A stretch of DNA of 64,000 nucleotides, taken from Chaenocephalus aceratus. Lineage: Eukaryota; Chordata; Actinopteri; Perciformes; Channichthyidae. The stretch is taken from positions 5,713,397-5,777,396 of the forward strand of contig CM043798.1 of the NCBI GenBank assembly GCA_023974075.1, written 5' to 3'. The first letter of the stretch is position 1. Each line of letters opens with the position of its first letter. The notes under the pieces were generated by a model. That model searched no databases, was not told where the DNA came from, and worked only from the letters and a program-made list of their open reading frames with translations. This document shows positions 12,900-22,979 of the stretch, piece by piece. The translations under genes were made by a program, and so were the position numbers.

Positions 12900-13092
12900 A
12901 ACTATTAACAAAGCACTTATGGACTGGCTTACCTAAAGCCAGTTGAGTAGCACTTGAAATGTTTTTGCTCTATGAAACCTGATGTACTTTATGATTCTGT
13001 TTTCTTCAAGTTTGTATTTTGTTGGTCGAACGCACTTATTGTAAGTCGCTTTGGATAAAAGCGTCAGCGAAATGCAATGTAATGTAATAATT
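12900..13092 (+). mobile_element. L2-type LINE 3' UTR and tail
   Basis: It follows the LINE stop codon and ends in TAAGTCGCTTTGGATAAAAG, CGTCAGCGAAATGCA and ATGTAATGTAA. This is the typical L2 3' end of fish with a short pentamer-like tail. The complement of this tail recurs at 21275-21445. Confidence 0.85.
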
Positions 13093-13215
13093 TATATTGA
13101 CTATGTTGAATTTCTCCTTGAGATACCGTAATTGACTGACAGACAGATAACTTAAATGGAGAAATGTGATGTTTGTAAAGTTCAGCTATTTGAATGTAAC
13201 TTTGAATTTTGAATA

Positions 13216-13285
13216 AGAAGCATTCCAGACGATCAACCGGATCCTGTGTATAATTATTGCTGCTGCACTTTTCTGTTTTCTACAG
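13216..13285. repeat. 70-bp direct repeat, copy 2
   Basis: Partner of 11855-11924 in the same orientation, with two visible differences. The near identity contrasts with the decayed LINE between the copies. Confidence 0.9.
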
Positions 13286-13497
13286 AGATCATTTATTGTT
13301 GCTGTGGTACCCAAGCTTTTGGGACCCGTAACAAAAAATGTTGTGCAGCTGAGTGTCAAGAACTGCTTTAAATAGGGATAGGATTAATTGTAGTGCTCCA
13401 CCTGTATACAATGTTTGTTTGTTTGTTAATTTGAGTAAAGTTCCATTGTGATTGACATAATTGTTGTTTTCTATGGTTGCCAATTGACCCATAGTCA

Positions 13498-13912
13498 ATG
13501 GTTCATGAACAGTTCATGTACATGAACAGTTCATGAACAGTTCATAGCCAGCCATTGAATTATATTCAGTGACTGGGTATGAACTGTTCATGAACGGTTC
13601 ATGAAGTTGTTATGAACAGTTCTTGATATGTTCATGAACAATTCTTGAAATGTTCTTGGTTGAATAAACTCCATTTCATGAATTGTTCATGAACCTGCCT
13701 AAAACCATATTCCATGAATTGTTCATGAACCATTCCAGCACAGGAGTTTCATGAGTAGTTCATGAACTGCCCTAGTGCCATTTAATGTTCATGACACTTT
13801 CATGAACAGTTCATCAACTTTGTTATGAGCTGTTTATGAGCTGTTCATGAATATGGTTCACTAATATTTCATGAACTTTTCATGACAAGTTCATGAACAG
13901 TTAACTATCATC
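13498..13912. repeat. Right array of CATGAAC / TTCATGAAC motifs
   Basis: Thirteen ATGAAC hexamers were counted in about 410 bp, many as the perfect palindrome GTTCATGAAC. The array ends just before ATCATCTCACTGGGG, which is roughly inverted relative to CCCCTGCGAGATGGAG at the start of the left array, so the two arrays may belong to one inserted unit. Confidence 0.85.
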
Positions 13913-13917
13913 TCACT

Positions 13918-14068
13918 GGGGTGTGCTGCAGCAATAATATTAAGTTGAACCAGCATTTCTTTGTGAATTGGGTCGAATAACTTTATATTATTGCTTTTAA
14001 CTAAACTGATAGTTATGAAAAATATGTTGACATAAAACGTTTAATTAAAGTCATCGTTTCAGTGCCCC
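13918..14068. mobile_element. AT-rich MITE copy (TTGACATAAAACGTTTAATT family)
   Basis: Shares AATAATATTAAGTTGA, ATTATTGCTTTTAACTAA and TTAATTAAAGTC blocks with 14225-14380 and with the element at 60974-61184. Confidence 0.6.
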
Positions 14069-14224
14069 CTGTCTGAAACCAGAGCCCAGTCTGCTCTGAT
14101 TGGTTATGTGGCCGGCTCTGTTGTGATTGGTCAACCGCTTAGAGATGTCCCGCCCCTTAGCCTATTACGTGCAATGTGTTGGAGTGCAAGCCAATAGAAG
14201 CGTTAGTGTTACATAGTGATGTCA

Positions 14225-14380
14225 CTGTGCTACACTTGAAAGCAATAGTATTTAGTTGAGCCTAATATTTTGTATTTAAAATGAATATTATTGCTTTCAA
14301 CTAACTTAATACAGTTATGGGGAATCTGTTGACAAAGTACATTTAATTAAAGTCAACGTTTTTTTTTAGTGTACCGATGT
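14225..14380. mobile_element. AT-rich MITE, second copy
   Basis: It begins TACACTTGAAAGCAATAGTA and ends in TTTTTTTTAGTGTA. Inside, AAAGCAATA and TATTGCTTT, and TTAGTTGA and CAACTAA, form an inverted pair. Same family as 60974-61184. Confidence 0.6.
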
Positions 14381-14512
14381 CCGCTCCATTGGACACAAAT
14401 GAGTCCAATGGAGCCCACAAAGCATAATATGGCTCCTTTAAATATGTCTGGAAAATCTAGTTCACTTGTTTTAAATGCAAATATGCTGGCTTTGTTTCCC
14501 CTAGCCAACTAA

Positions 14513-15644
14513 GGCTGCGGCCACACGAGGACGAAAACGGCTAAACGCATAGGATTAACGCAAACAAGCTTCCGTCCACACGCAATAGTTATCCGGATAG
14601 TGTCTGTCCACAAGAGACCGCTCCGTTTAGCTCCAACCGCTGGAGAAGCTGCAGTACATGCAGGAGCCTCTACGTGGCGCTGCAACTTCCTCAACAAAAG
14701 CAGCGAAGAAGAAGGTTGTCATGGTTGCCCTTCTGTTTATTCTCCGCGGTGGGGGCCGAGGGAACCGGGCAGAGTTTTTCGCCAGTCAATGTGTATTAAA
14801 GTTTAAATCTTCCGGACAAAATTATAAAAGTGCCGGTCAAAGGTCTTCTTTGTTATTTATTGAGCTTTAAAACAAATGAATAACGACTCTATATAATAAT
14901 AAAATACACGGAGCCTCTCTTTTTCCTCCCTCTCTTCGGACAGCGCCAGTGTCTGTTTCATGCAGCAGCTGATCCAGTAATGAGTGACCCGGCCGACAGT
15001 AAAAATAAACATATTTATAACTAGTTTAGGGAGTTTGAGAGGTAATTAAAATAGCTAAGGGTGATGATCTGACTTGAAGTGTGTGTTTTGCTGCAGCGGG
15101 AGGAGCTGCAGGTGAGCAGAGCTGCGTGTCTCCGTCCTGTCAGATTAGACTTCACTCGCGAGAGAAAGATAAATAATCTGAATTCAGGGTGTAGTTTACT
15201 TTGACGTGGGGGTGAGCAGCAGAGGTGGGGAGAGGCGGGGCTATTGCCTCATCATTATTGCTGTAGATGTTGCACAAACAACTGGAGCATGGTCAATAGC
15301 GTCCGGAGCACGATAGCAACTCTGCGATCCGCCATTGTTGTTGCTGTTGGTGGCGAAACACTTCAGCAATGGCGCGGGGTAAACGGAGGTGAGCAGAAGA
15401 GGTGGGGAGAGGCGGGGCTATTGCGCAATCACTATCAGTGATCTGAAAATGTTCGGATAGGGCATACACACGGAGCCGTTTGACCCCCCAGAGAGTTGCG
15501 TATGCCGTTCTATCCACCTTGGGACCCGTTATCGTTTCCTCAGTCGTTTAGTGCCGTATTCGGTCGTCCTCGTGTGGCCGAATGGTCTATTTGACACTAA
15601 ACAGTAGCGCAAACGACCGAATTCGTCCTCGTGTGGCCGCAGCG
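14513..15644. mobile_element. PIF/Harbinger-like non-autonomous element
   Basis: The left end GGCTGCGGCCACACGAGGAC and the reversed right end CGCTGCGGCCACACGAGGAC are near-perfect terminal inverted repeats. TAA stands on both sides (14510-14512 and 15645-15647), the 3-bp target duplication of PIF/Harbinger elements. No transposase is visible. A segment of about 40 bp (GAGGTGGGGAGAGGCGGGGC core) occurs twice, near 15210 and 15390. The part at 14632-14880 is homologous to sequence on either side of the hAT at 19245-23719 and shows that site without the insertion. Confidence 0.75.
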
Positions 15645-15647
15645 TAA

Positions 15648-16560
15648 TATTGCTCTGGGAGGAGGATGTTATTACTTATTTACGTGACATTCCTGTTTTA
15701 AAACAGCACATTGATTGTTTTGAAGTAGATTCTAAAATAACCAGACCTGAAAGCCTCATGAAAACTCTATAAGCCCAGCAGCTCTACTGTCTGATACTTG
15801 GGAGTTTATGACTTCAATTCCGGTGCCACAACCATGTTTTTAGCATTCACCAAGCTGCAGTCTTGTTGTACCGCTCTACCCTTATTCTCTTTCTCTTTAT
15901 TTCTCATGCTCATTTTAAATTCAGGCTGCTGGCTGTGCTCTGTTTGGATCTGCAGTCCATAATCAATGATTCACAATCAATAACCCCGAGGGATTACAGG
16001 GTGCAGGAACTATAAAATGACAAGGTTCCCCAGTTGTTGTCTCCGCAGAATTTCTGATGTTTCAATTTGGTGTCTCAAATGTTAACACCAGCATGATAGG
16101 ATTGGTCTTAAGGGGATTTTCACAATACTTTCTCTTGGCTGTGCTGGTGTATTTTAAGCAGATGAGCACACACAAGTACAAGACAAAGGCTTCTCCTGCA
16201 AAGCTGTCTCTGCTCTCCTCCCACATGGTTTGTCTGCTGGGTTATTCATTGTTGCAGGAGATGGTCTCGGTCCAAGACATGTTTCTATTCACTGTGAGAT
16301 ATTTTACAAAAGCAAGCTTTACTCTGAAGATTCATTTTGCTGTGAAACGCTCGGAACACAATAGCAAGAAACACATTCAGATCCACCTGAATGATGAGAT
16401 TTTTATTCTCAACCTGCGAGAAGCTTCTTTTTTTACGAAGCCCACACACTCACATTGTTTGATTTGCATAAGTGTTTTCCACATATTAAATACATTTTGT
16501 AAGGGTCTCTATCTTTTTGTCACATCTGCTTAAGCTTTGTCTTCAAAGCCTGTTTTTTAT
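15648..16560. other. Unassigned stretch
   Basis: An ORF of 158 codons at 16057-16533 (plus) has no recognisable domain, no supporting splice context and composition like the surrounding DNA. I treat it as chance. Confidence 0.4.
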
Positions 16561-16564
16561 TTCA

Positions 16565-16675
16565 ATATACAGAGGGTGTCGTACTGATATTCTGTACAAA
16601 CTGTGAAGTCCACTGAGACAAATGTAACATTTGTGATATAGGGCTAGATAAATAAACATTGATTGATTGATGGAA
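16565..16675 (+). mobile_element. LINE-type 3' tail with (TTGA)n end
   Basis: The order CTGTACAAACTGTGAAG, CTGAGACAAATGTAACATTT, GATATAGGGCTAGATAAATA, AACATTGATTGATTGAT is the usual 3' end of a fish LINE, finishing in a short tetranucleotide tail. No coding part remains. Confidence 0.7.
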
Positions 16676-17009
16676 AAGGTTAGCATTGTGAGTAGGGGTG
16701 TAACGGTTCACAAACATTTCGGTTCGGTACGTACCTCAGTTTTTAGGTCACGGTTTGGTAAATTTTCGGTACAGCAGAAAAAATTATCACAAAACATAAA
16801 ATATTTGTTGGATTTTTTTTAATTATTATTAAACTGTGAATAATGTATTCACTCAAATAAATACAAAATATAATAAAATAAACATTAAGGTGCAGCATTT
16901 TGATGAACTGAAATAATATGTATTTGAACTGTACTGTACTAGTACCTAAGCAGCCAGTTTGACATTAGGACTTGCTTGTCATTGTATTTTCATGTTTTTT
17001 TAAAGAAAG

Positions 17010-17125
17010 ATGAACTTGTCCACATTGCTTGCCGAAAGGGCAGATCTGCTGGCACTAACAATGTCTCCTGCTGTGGAGAACACCCTCTCGCTAGGGACAG
17101 AGGTAGCAGATACAGCCAGGTAGCG
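17010..17125 (-). pseudogene. hAT C-terminal dimerisation motif remnant
   Basis: Translated on the minus strand this gives RYLAVSATSVPSERVFS followed by TAGDIVSASRSALSASNVD, the hallmark hAT C-terminal region that holds the dimerisation surface and the last catalytic Glu context. It belongs to the same element as the BED exon at 17219-17452; the region that should lie between them is missing. No start codon is associated. Confidence 0.8.
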
Positions 17126-17218
17126 CTTTGCTAACATGGCAACATAAGGATACTTGGCGTTTGTAATAGCCTTGGCTCGGTCTGAACTCTCTGTGAGTGT
17201 GGGAGTTGGGTTTGCACT

Positions 17219-17452
17219 TCAGTCTTTTTTCTTTTGGTACCGGTGATGCCTTTTCAAATGAGTGTGCAAGTTTGATGTATTGCCAGCCGCGTAACCAATG
17301 TTAGTTGAACAATGCCGACAAACAGCTTTGGTTCGGTCCACCTGTCTTTGTCCGTCATCCTTGTACGTAACTTCGAATCCAAAATGTTCCCAAACCGGAG
17401 ACTTCAATGATGCTGGAGGATTTTCGAGCTTAACTTTATCTGCGTTCGCCAT
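17219..17452 (-). CDS. BED zinc-finger exon of a hAT transposase (77 aa)
   Basis: A BED finger binds the ends of hAT elements. The reading frame runs from ATG at 17452. It shows VWEHFGF (residues 20-26), then CRHC (45-48), then AGNTSNLHTHLKRHH, ending in a basic stretch; the Cys-Cys-His-His pattern and the aromatic pair of a BED domain are complete. A stop follows at once, so the product would be a stand-alone finger of 77 residues instead of the usual transposase of about 600 or more. The catalytic RNase H-like part has been deleted from this element. Such a product could bind element ends without cutting, but whether it is expressed is unknown. Confidence 0.75.
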   Translation of the reverse strand: MANADKVKLENPPASLKSPVWEHFGFEVTYKDDGQRQVDRTKAVCRHCSTNIGYAAGNTSNLHTHLKRHHRYQKKKD

Positions 17453-17760
17453 TTCGACAGTTCCTCAAATTACTGACTACATTTGAACGCATCCCTGTGA
17501 CCAGCTCTCATAGTATGCCTCTCGTCCAATTAAATGACTTGCTCGCTCTATGACGCGTTGAACCCAATGTGAGCAAATTACTCTGAATGCTGCGACGCAG
17601 CACCTGAGATTACTTCCAAGAAGTTGTTCACGTTCTCAATTGTTTACGTTAAACGTTATATTCGTTCGGTACACTTCGGTACACACGTGCACCGAACCGA
17701 AGGGCCCGTACCGAATAATTTCAGTACAGGTACGTGTACCGTTACACCCCTAATTATGAG

Positions 17761-18500
17761 TGAAGAACCCAGAAGCAAGTTAAAGGTGTTGTTTGTTTGG
17801 TTTTGGTCCAAACCTTTGTAAACAGTGATAGCCAACCGAGGATGGGAGGGTAACTGTAATCATGTATTTGGTTAGTTATCTGTAAAAACATAAATATATG
17901 AACGTAATGTAAGTTCTTTTTTCTAATACAAGAACAATAATACATACCAAAGTGTATTATGTAAGACAAAATGCCAATGTAATGTTGCTCAATCTGTCCT
18001 TTATAGGAAAACCTGCCTTTCATTGAGCATATTCAGGCTAAAGACCAAGGCTACAGAACTGTACATGACATGTACTCCAAAGCCTGATCGCAGCCCAGTG
18101 TGTTTGTGCTTATTTAGGGAAGATAACTCGACAAGATGAGTATTTTCACGGCTAATGACATGATAAGGTTCAGGATGCACCAGCCTTGAAGGTGCCAATC
18201 AGAAAACTCGAAGAGCTTCTGCCTCACTTCAGTTGTCATTTTGCCCTTTGCCTTGACTGGCAGTAGTTTGTCACATAGCAGCACAAATTCCGTTTGAAGG
18301 TTAGGCGAAACCTGGAGGAAAAGTTACTGCGAGATGACACAGTTTCATGAAGTCTAATGTTCACTCACTGAGAGACCTAGTACCAAAGGTTCTCCTCACA
18401 GCACAGCTCTGTTCCTGGCCTTGTGCTGTTCATTCTTGTCGGGCTTTTCAGATTTTAGACTACTAACAGTAACAGTTAACGGCTCTGGTTCAATAAATTC
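17761..18500. other. Unassigned stretch
   Basis: Non-coding; no repeat structure or recognisable ORF. Confidence 0.4.
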
Positions 18501-18510
18501 AATTACATTC

Positions 18511-18680
18511 AAAACCTTTATTTATCCAGGTAAAATCCCATTGAGATCAATGATCTCTTTTTCAAGGGAGACCTGCAGCAGTAGGTTCCACAAGAAGACA
18601 TAAAAACATAAACAACAGAACATCATACAGCAACATGTACAGGGATTACAATTTACATATCTAACCACATGTCCAGGTAC
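18511..18680 (-). mobile_element. LINE-type retroposon 3' tail (minus strand)
   Basis: It reads CTTTATTTATCCAGGTAAAA, CCCATTGAGATCAATGATCT and CAAGGGAGACCTG, the complement of the 28245-28405 tail. Confidence 0.65.
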
Positions 18681-19767
18681 CAACAGCATCTGATTTTGTA
18701 GCATCCAACCGAGCTTTAAAAACATGTAGTGGTACTAGCTTGGTAATTTTACATTCTTTTTGCAGACTGTATAAATGTTTATGAGTTTGTATTTTCAGCC
18801 TAATGGGTGTCAACACTGGCAGAAAAATCCATCCCTATTTTTGTTGCTCTCTGCACATCGCCCATTATGTGATATAAATGTGCTCATTCTCGAGTTAATT
18901 GAGTGCAGTTTTGCAATATAAGGTGAACATTCTTTTAAACTTAAAGGGGACCTATCATGCAAAATGCACTCTTGTACATCTTGTATACATGAATATGTGT
19001 CCCCGGTGTCAGGGAACACACCAAGTGTCAGAAAATACAACCCTCTCTCTTTTCCTCCATACCCACATCTCTAAAAAAGGGGCTGTAACGGATCTGATAC
19101 AGACTGATACAGATTTGAATTATTTTCTACGTCACAGAAATGGTGCTCCGCTTAGTGGTCAATTCTCCACCTATCATGGGAATGAGAGGTTGGGCCACGG
19201 CCGGCCATTGCCGCTCGAAACCACTGGAGACGCTGTAGTACATACAGGGCCGGCCCTTCCCACTGGCGAACTAGGCGGCCGCCTAGGGCGCCAGATCTGG
19301 AGGGGCGCTGCGATGCACAATTTAATTTAATTTTTTTTTTTTATTCTGCCTAATTATATGCCCTTGATGTAATACGTTTACATTAATAATTGAATAAATT
19401 AAACACCCCGGGCCGGCGGCAACATTTTGCATTTGCCCTGTACGATGGGCGCTGTAACTGTAAGTGATGAAATGGGGGGATGGTCGCTTATCTGGCACCC
19501 ACGGGCCGCGGCTCACAGCCAAAGTGACGCAGCAGCTCCAGCTGAAAGTGTCGGAGATTGCAACGATGCAACAGCAAGAGGCAAACAATTAGCATTATGA
19601 AAAGGTCCAAACCTTCAGGGGCAACGGGAAGGAAACGGAAAAAATAACAGGAGGAATCGAAAGTCAAAGACAGAGGTACGTCGGCTTGTGTAAAAAAGAA
19701 AAAAGTCAGTATGTACTGTACCGTTAGACATTTGCTAGCTAGCTAGCTAAGGAGGTAGCCTGCCCAT

Positions 19768-20878
19768 TAGAGATGGGCGAGTCATGATTCATCCGGATTA
19801 TTAACCCGGATCCTAGTAATGAGCCGGTCGTGACGAGTCTCCCTCTCGATTAACCCGAGTCCTTTGAGTCCTACACCTGATGTGACGTAACAATTAAAAC
19901 TATAAATTGCGTCACTCTTTACTCTCTTTATAACGTGTACAATCACATTACAACGTTGTTGTATCCAGAGATCCAGCAGACTCGTCGCCATGCACGAATC
20001 AACAGCAAATTCAGCCCCTCCTCCGGCTCCCGCGAGAGTCCCGTGAGCCGTGAGTCGTTGGACTCGCGGGAGCCGTGAGTGAGCCGTGAGCCGTGAGTGA
20101 GCCGTGAGCCGTGAGTGAGCCGTGAGTCCGCAAATCTCTGAGTCTGCTGCGACTCGTCGAGGGAGCCGTGGGACTCGCGGGAGCCGTGCGAGCCGGAGGA
20201 GGGGCTGAGTCTGCTGTAGATTCGTGCATGGGGACGAGTCTGCTGGATCTCTGGATCTGCTGCCTGCTATATGTTACGGCTCTGAGTCCTCGTAGGCTAC
20301 TGGTCTCTCTCGATCATTGACCTGGATTCACGGATCCCGCGATTTTTCCGGCTCTAAATTAAGTTTCAGTGTAGACTTCTAACAAAATGGTCATGTTGTG
20401 CAACAGTCTCCTGTAATAATATCTGCATTTCCAATAAGGATCTTACTTGGAAACTCGTTTATTTTGAACATGGCACACAAAAAGAAACAAATGATAGAAA
20501 ATTGCAAAACAGTTAGAATATATAAAATGTAATTATACAATTATTATTAATAAATGAAAACACAATTGTGCAAAATTAGCTTAAGTACAGGAACATATTA
20601 AAATAACTATATACATATAATGCAAAACACTTATTTTTTAAAATGCACACACACAAACATGTTTTATTAAAGCAAAAGACACTGTGTAGCGGAGGTTAAT
20701 GTAACGTTAGTTTAATATGCTGGTTAAATGCAACAACTTTTCGGTTTCACCGGTAGGATTTCTACGGTCTTGGTCATGCTGACTCATATGACTCAAATGA
20801 CTCGTATGATCCGGATCTCTTCAATGATTGACTCAGAAGACTCCGAGTCCATAAAATGATCCGGATTTGCCATCTCTA
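19768..20878. mobile_element. hAT element with TAGAGATGG ends, nested
   Basis: TAGAGATGGGCGAGTCAT on the left and GCCATCTCTA on the right are inverted, with perfect 8-bp flanks CTGCCCAT (19760-19767 and 20879-20886). Both ends continue into ATCCGGATCA-type sequence. It has no transposase. Its middle is a large imperfect palindrome with a GC-rich tandem array (listed separately). Confidence 0.92.
19965..20265. repeat. GC-rich palindrome with tandem GAGCCGTGAGT units
   Basis: The arm at 19965-20045 (GATCCAGCAGACTCGTCG, CATGCACGAATC, CCCCTCCTCCGGCTCCCGCG) is the inverse of 20150-20265 (GGACTCGCGGGAGCCGTGCG, GAGGAGGGGCTGAGTCTGCT, GATTCGTGCATG, GACGAGTCTGCTGGATCTC). Between them GAGCCGTGAGT and GAGCCGTGAGCCGTGAGT repeat several times. 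The whole could fold into a long stem. Confidence 0.85.
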
Positions 20879-21271
20879 CTGCCCATGATACAGCTTTGAT
20901 GCCATGCTAGCCGCGAGCCTCTGATACAGAATACAGAAAAGTTTTTATTTATGTATTATTATTCTTATATAATCTTTTTGTAAATAATATACTACTTTTC
21001 TATTGTGATAGCTGTACATTGATCCTCCAATAGTGTTTAATTAGTCAGATAGTTTATTTTCACGGTCAACTTGTGTGTATATATTTATTTTTCTGTTTAT
21101 TTTCTATTATATTTTAGAATGTTTATTTTCTGCTCTTTTTAATTTCTAATTATTGTGCAATGCTTTGTTTTATATGCTTCTGTTACGAAATAATGTGAAT
21201 GTTAGCCAGAAGAAATCTATCTGGATAACTGCTCCTTAAAGTGAGGCTGACCAACCAATATGCATGTGCTA

Positions 21272-21445
21272 TTATTTACATTACATGTCACTTGTTAGAC
21301 GCTTTTATCCAAAGCGACTTACATACATTCAGTACTGTGGACAATCCCCACAGGAGCAATTTGGGGTGAAGTGTCTTGCCCAGGGACACAACAACATGCT
21401 GACTGCAGTGGGACTCGAACTTGCTACCCCCTGATTCAAAGTCCA
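21272..21445 (-). mobile_element. L2-type LINE tail or derived SINE (minus strand)
   Basis: It reads TTACATTACATGTCACTTG, GACGCTTTTATCCAAAGCGA, CTTACATACATTCAGTA, GCCCAGGGACACAACAACAT and GGGACTCGAAC. The first half is the complement of the L2 tail at 12900-13092. It lies inside the hAT at 19245-23719, so it inserted later or was carried with it. Confidence 0.75.
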
Positions 21446-21567
21446 GACCTAACTTTTATATAGGCCAGTTGTGAACTTGCATACAGCTGAGGCAGATTGC
21501 AGAAGTTATGTTATGTATATACATATTTTTGCTTGTAATGTGCTAATATCTACCCTATAATTTTCCA

Positions 21568-22037
21568 GCTGCACTTGAGAAATACCTCAAAAAGCCCCCA
21601 GTTGCTGGAGAAGGAACATCTGATCTCCCATGTACATCACACTCTGAAGAATGTAAGTTTTGCCAAACATGTATGGTCTCTGTGTAATCGTTAATACACT
21701 ACTTTTTTGTCATTATTATTATTATGATAAATAATGAAAACTGAAGCATGAATAACTTATTTGCATGTTTGGATTGCCTGCCTGCAGGTGAAGGAATAAC
21801 GAGCACAGTATGTGAGTCCACCATTGCAGCCCCCTCAGATCCTGCTGACTGCCCAGGCCCATCTGAGTCCACCATTGCAGTCCCCTCAGATCCTGCTGAC
21901 TGCCCAGGTCCATCTGAGTCCACCATTGCAGTCCCCTCAGATCCTGCTGACTGCCCAGGTCCATCTGAGTCCACCATTGCAGTCCCCTCAGATCCTGCTG
22001 ACTGGCCAGCACTGAGTGATACAGTGAGAAAAGCCAT
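21568..22037 (+). pseudogene. hAT transposase, N-terminal exon remnants with 51-bp coding repeats
   Basis: A possible exon starts after TTTTCCAG at 21568 (ALEKYLKKPPVAGEGTSD) and ends before GTAAGT at about 21652. The next starts after CCTGCAG at about 21787 and reads GEGITSTVCESTIAAPSD. It then runs through about 3.8 tandem units of 17 residues (STIAVPSDPADCPGPSE; 51 bp, starting at 21814, 21865, 21916 and 21967). The frame stops at 22037 shortly before the C-terminal part begins, in another frame. Splice sites are judged from sequence only. The TTF-type finger normally expected downstream is absent. Confidence 0.6.
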
Positions 22038-22979
22038 GTGAACATCACATTGAAATCATGGTCTGATACCAGATGGGAGAGTCGGATCAACAGCATAGAG
22101 GCTGTAAGGTATCAGGCTGCAGAAGTCAGAGATGCACTTCTAGAGGTGAGGGATAAAGCTACAGATGGAGTTGTAAACATTGAGGCACAATCTTTGGCTG
22201 AAGAGGTTGGATCATACCGCTTTGCAATATGCACTGTGGTATGGTATGACATCCTGACCAACATCAAACATGTCAGCAAAATGTTGCAATCAGTGTCAAT
22301 GCAGCTGGATATTGCTGTTGACCTCCTGAGAAGAACAGACGTTTCTTTGGTCAGCTACAGAAGCAATGGATTTGCTTCTGCCCAAGCATCTGCCAAAGAC
22401 ATCTGTGGCCAAATGAATGTGGAAGTTGTTCTCAAGCAGAAGAGGCTGAGCACTACCAAGAGACAGTTCTCCTATGAGTCCCCGGAGGAGCAAGTGAGTG
22501 ATGCACTAAAGAAACTCGAAGTTTCTTTTTTCAATATGGTGGTGGATGTTTCCATTGCATCACTGCAGGAGAGATTCAAGGCCTTAGGTGAAGTAGAGGA
22601 AAAGTGTGGGGTGCTACTCAACTTCCCTGACCTGCCAAAGGAAGATCTGACGAAGCAGTATGACACACTCAGCAACACCCTGAGCTGGGGTGGACAGTCC
22701 CTGGATAAGAGGGAACTTGCACTGGATATGCAGAATTTCCCAGCTTTGCCAAAAGCCAACATGACCACCCTGGAACTTCTGACTTTCCTACAGGAGAATA
22801 AAATGAACGAAGTGTATCCAATTATGTGGGTGGCCCTCAGGATCGCTGTCACTATTGCAGTGACAGTTGCTGCTGGGGAGAGGAGCTTCTCCAAATTGAA
22901 GCTCATTAAAACATACCTGAGGTCGTCAATGGCTCAAGAACACCTCAATGGATTAGCTTTCGGGGCAAATATCATTTGA
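22038..22979 (+). pseudogene. hAT transposase, C-terminal part (313 codons, TTF/ZMYM type)
   Basis: hAT transposases cut and rejoin DNA with an RNase H-like fold. The frame begins near SWSDTRWESRINSIEAVR, a conserved segment in the middle of TTF-zinc-finger hAT proteins. It continues through a helical insertion domain and ends with PIMWVALRIAVTIAVTVAAG, ERSFSKLKLIKTYLRSSM and QEHLNGLAF, the C-terminal dimerisation region. Full proteins are about twice as long; the TTF finger and the first catalytic Asp region are missing. The ATG at 22038 is probably fortuitous, as the coding similarity starts there because of a deletion that joins the exon with 17-residue repeats almost directly to this part. 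The frame is otherwise open for 942 bp, so the loss may be recent. Confidence 0.85.

Larger units (their letters stand above)
11098..14437. mobile_element. TTAA-flanked element with AGGRGCCATATT ends, enlarged by later insertions
   Basis: TTAA (11094-11097) is followed by AGGGGCCATATT, and the other end is AATATGGCTCCT followed by TTAA, an inverted pair with one mismatch. The element is non-autonomous, of piggyBac/Kolobok-like TTAA type. It holds two CATGAAC-rich arrays, a 70-bp near-identical direct repeat, an L2 LINE remnant and two related AT-rich MITE copies, so only its outer parts are original. Confidence 0.75.
16693..17752 (-). mobile_element. hAT element reduced to BED finger plus C-terminal motif
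   Basis: The ends TAGGGGTGTAACGGTTCA and TGTACCGTTACACCCCTA are inverted, and the flanks ATTGTGAG and ATTATGAG form an 8-bp duplication with one mismatch. The minus strand keeps the first and last parts of a hAT transposase and has lost the catalytic middle. AT-rich sequence fills 16790-16970. Confidence 0.9.

Noticed and set aside
11215..13912. CRISPR-like array from the repeated CATGAAC words
   Set aside because: Spacing is irregular, the repeats are short and palindromic without constant spacers, and the DNA is eukaryotic.
16057..16533. 158-codon ORF, the longest in a region without transposons
   Set aside because: No domain, no splice or promoter context, and low-complexity hydrophobic composition like the surrounding DNA; best explained as chance.
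22472..22906. 144-codon minus-strand ORF
   Set aside because: Antisense shadow of the hAT transposase C-terminal frame.
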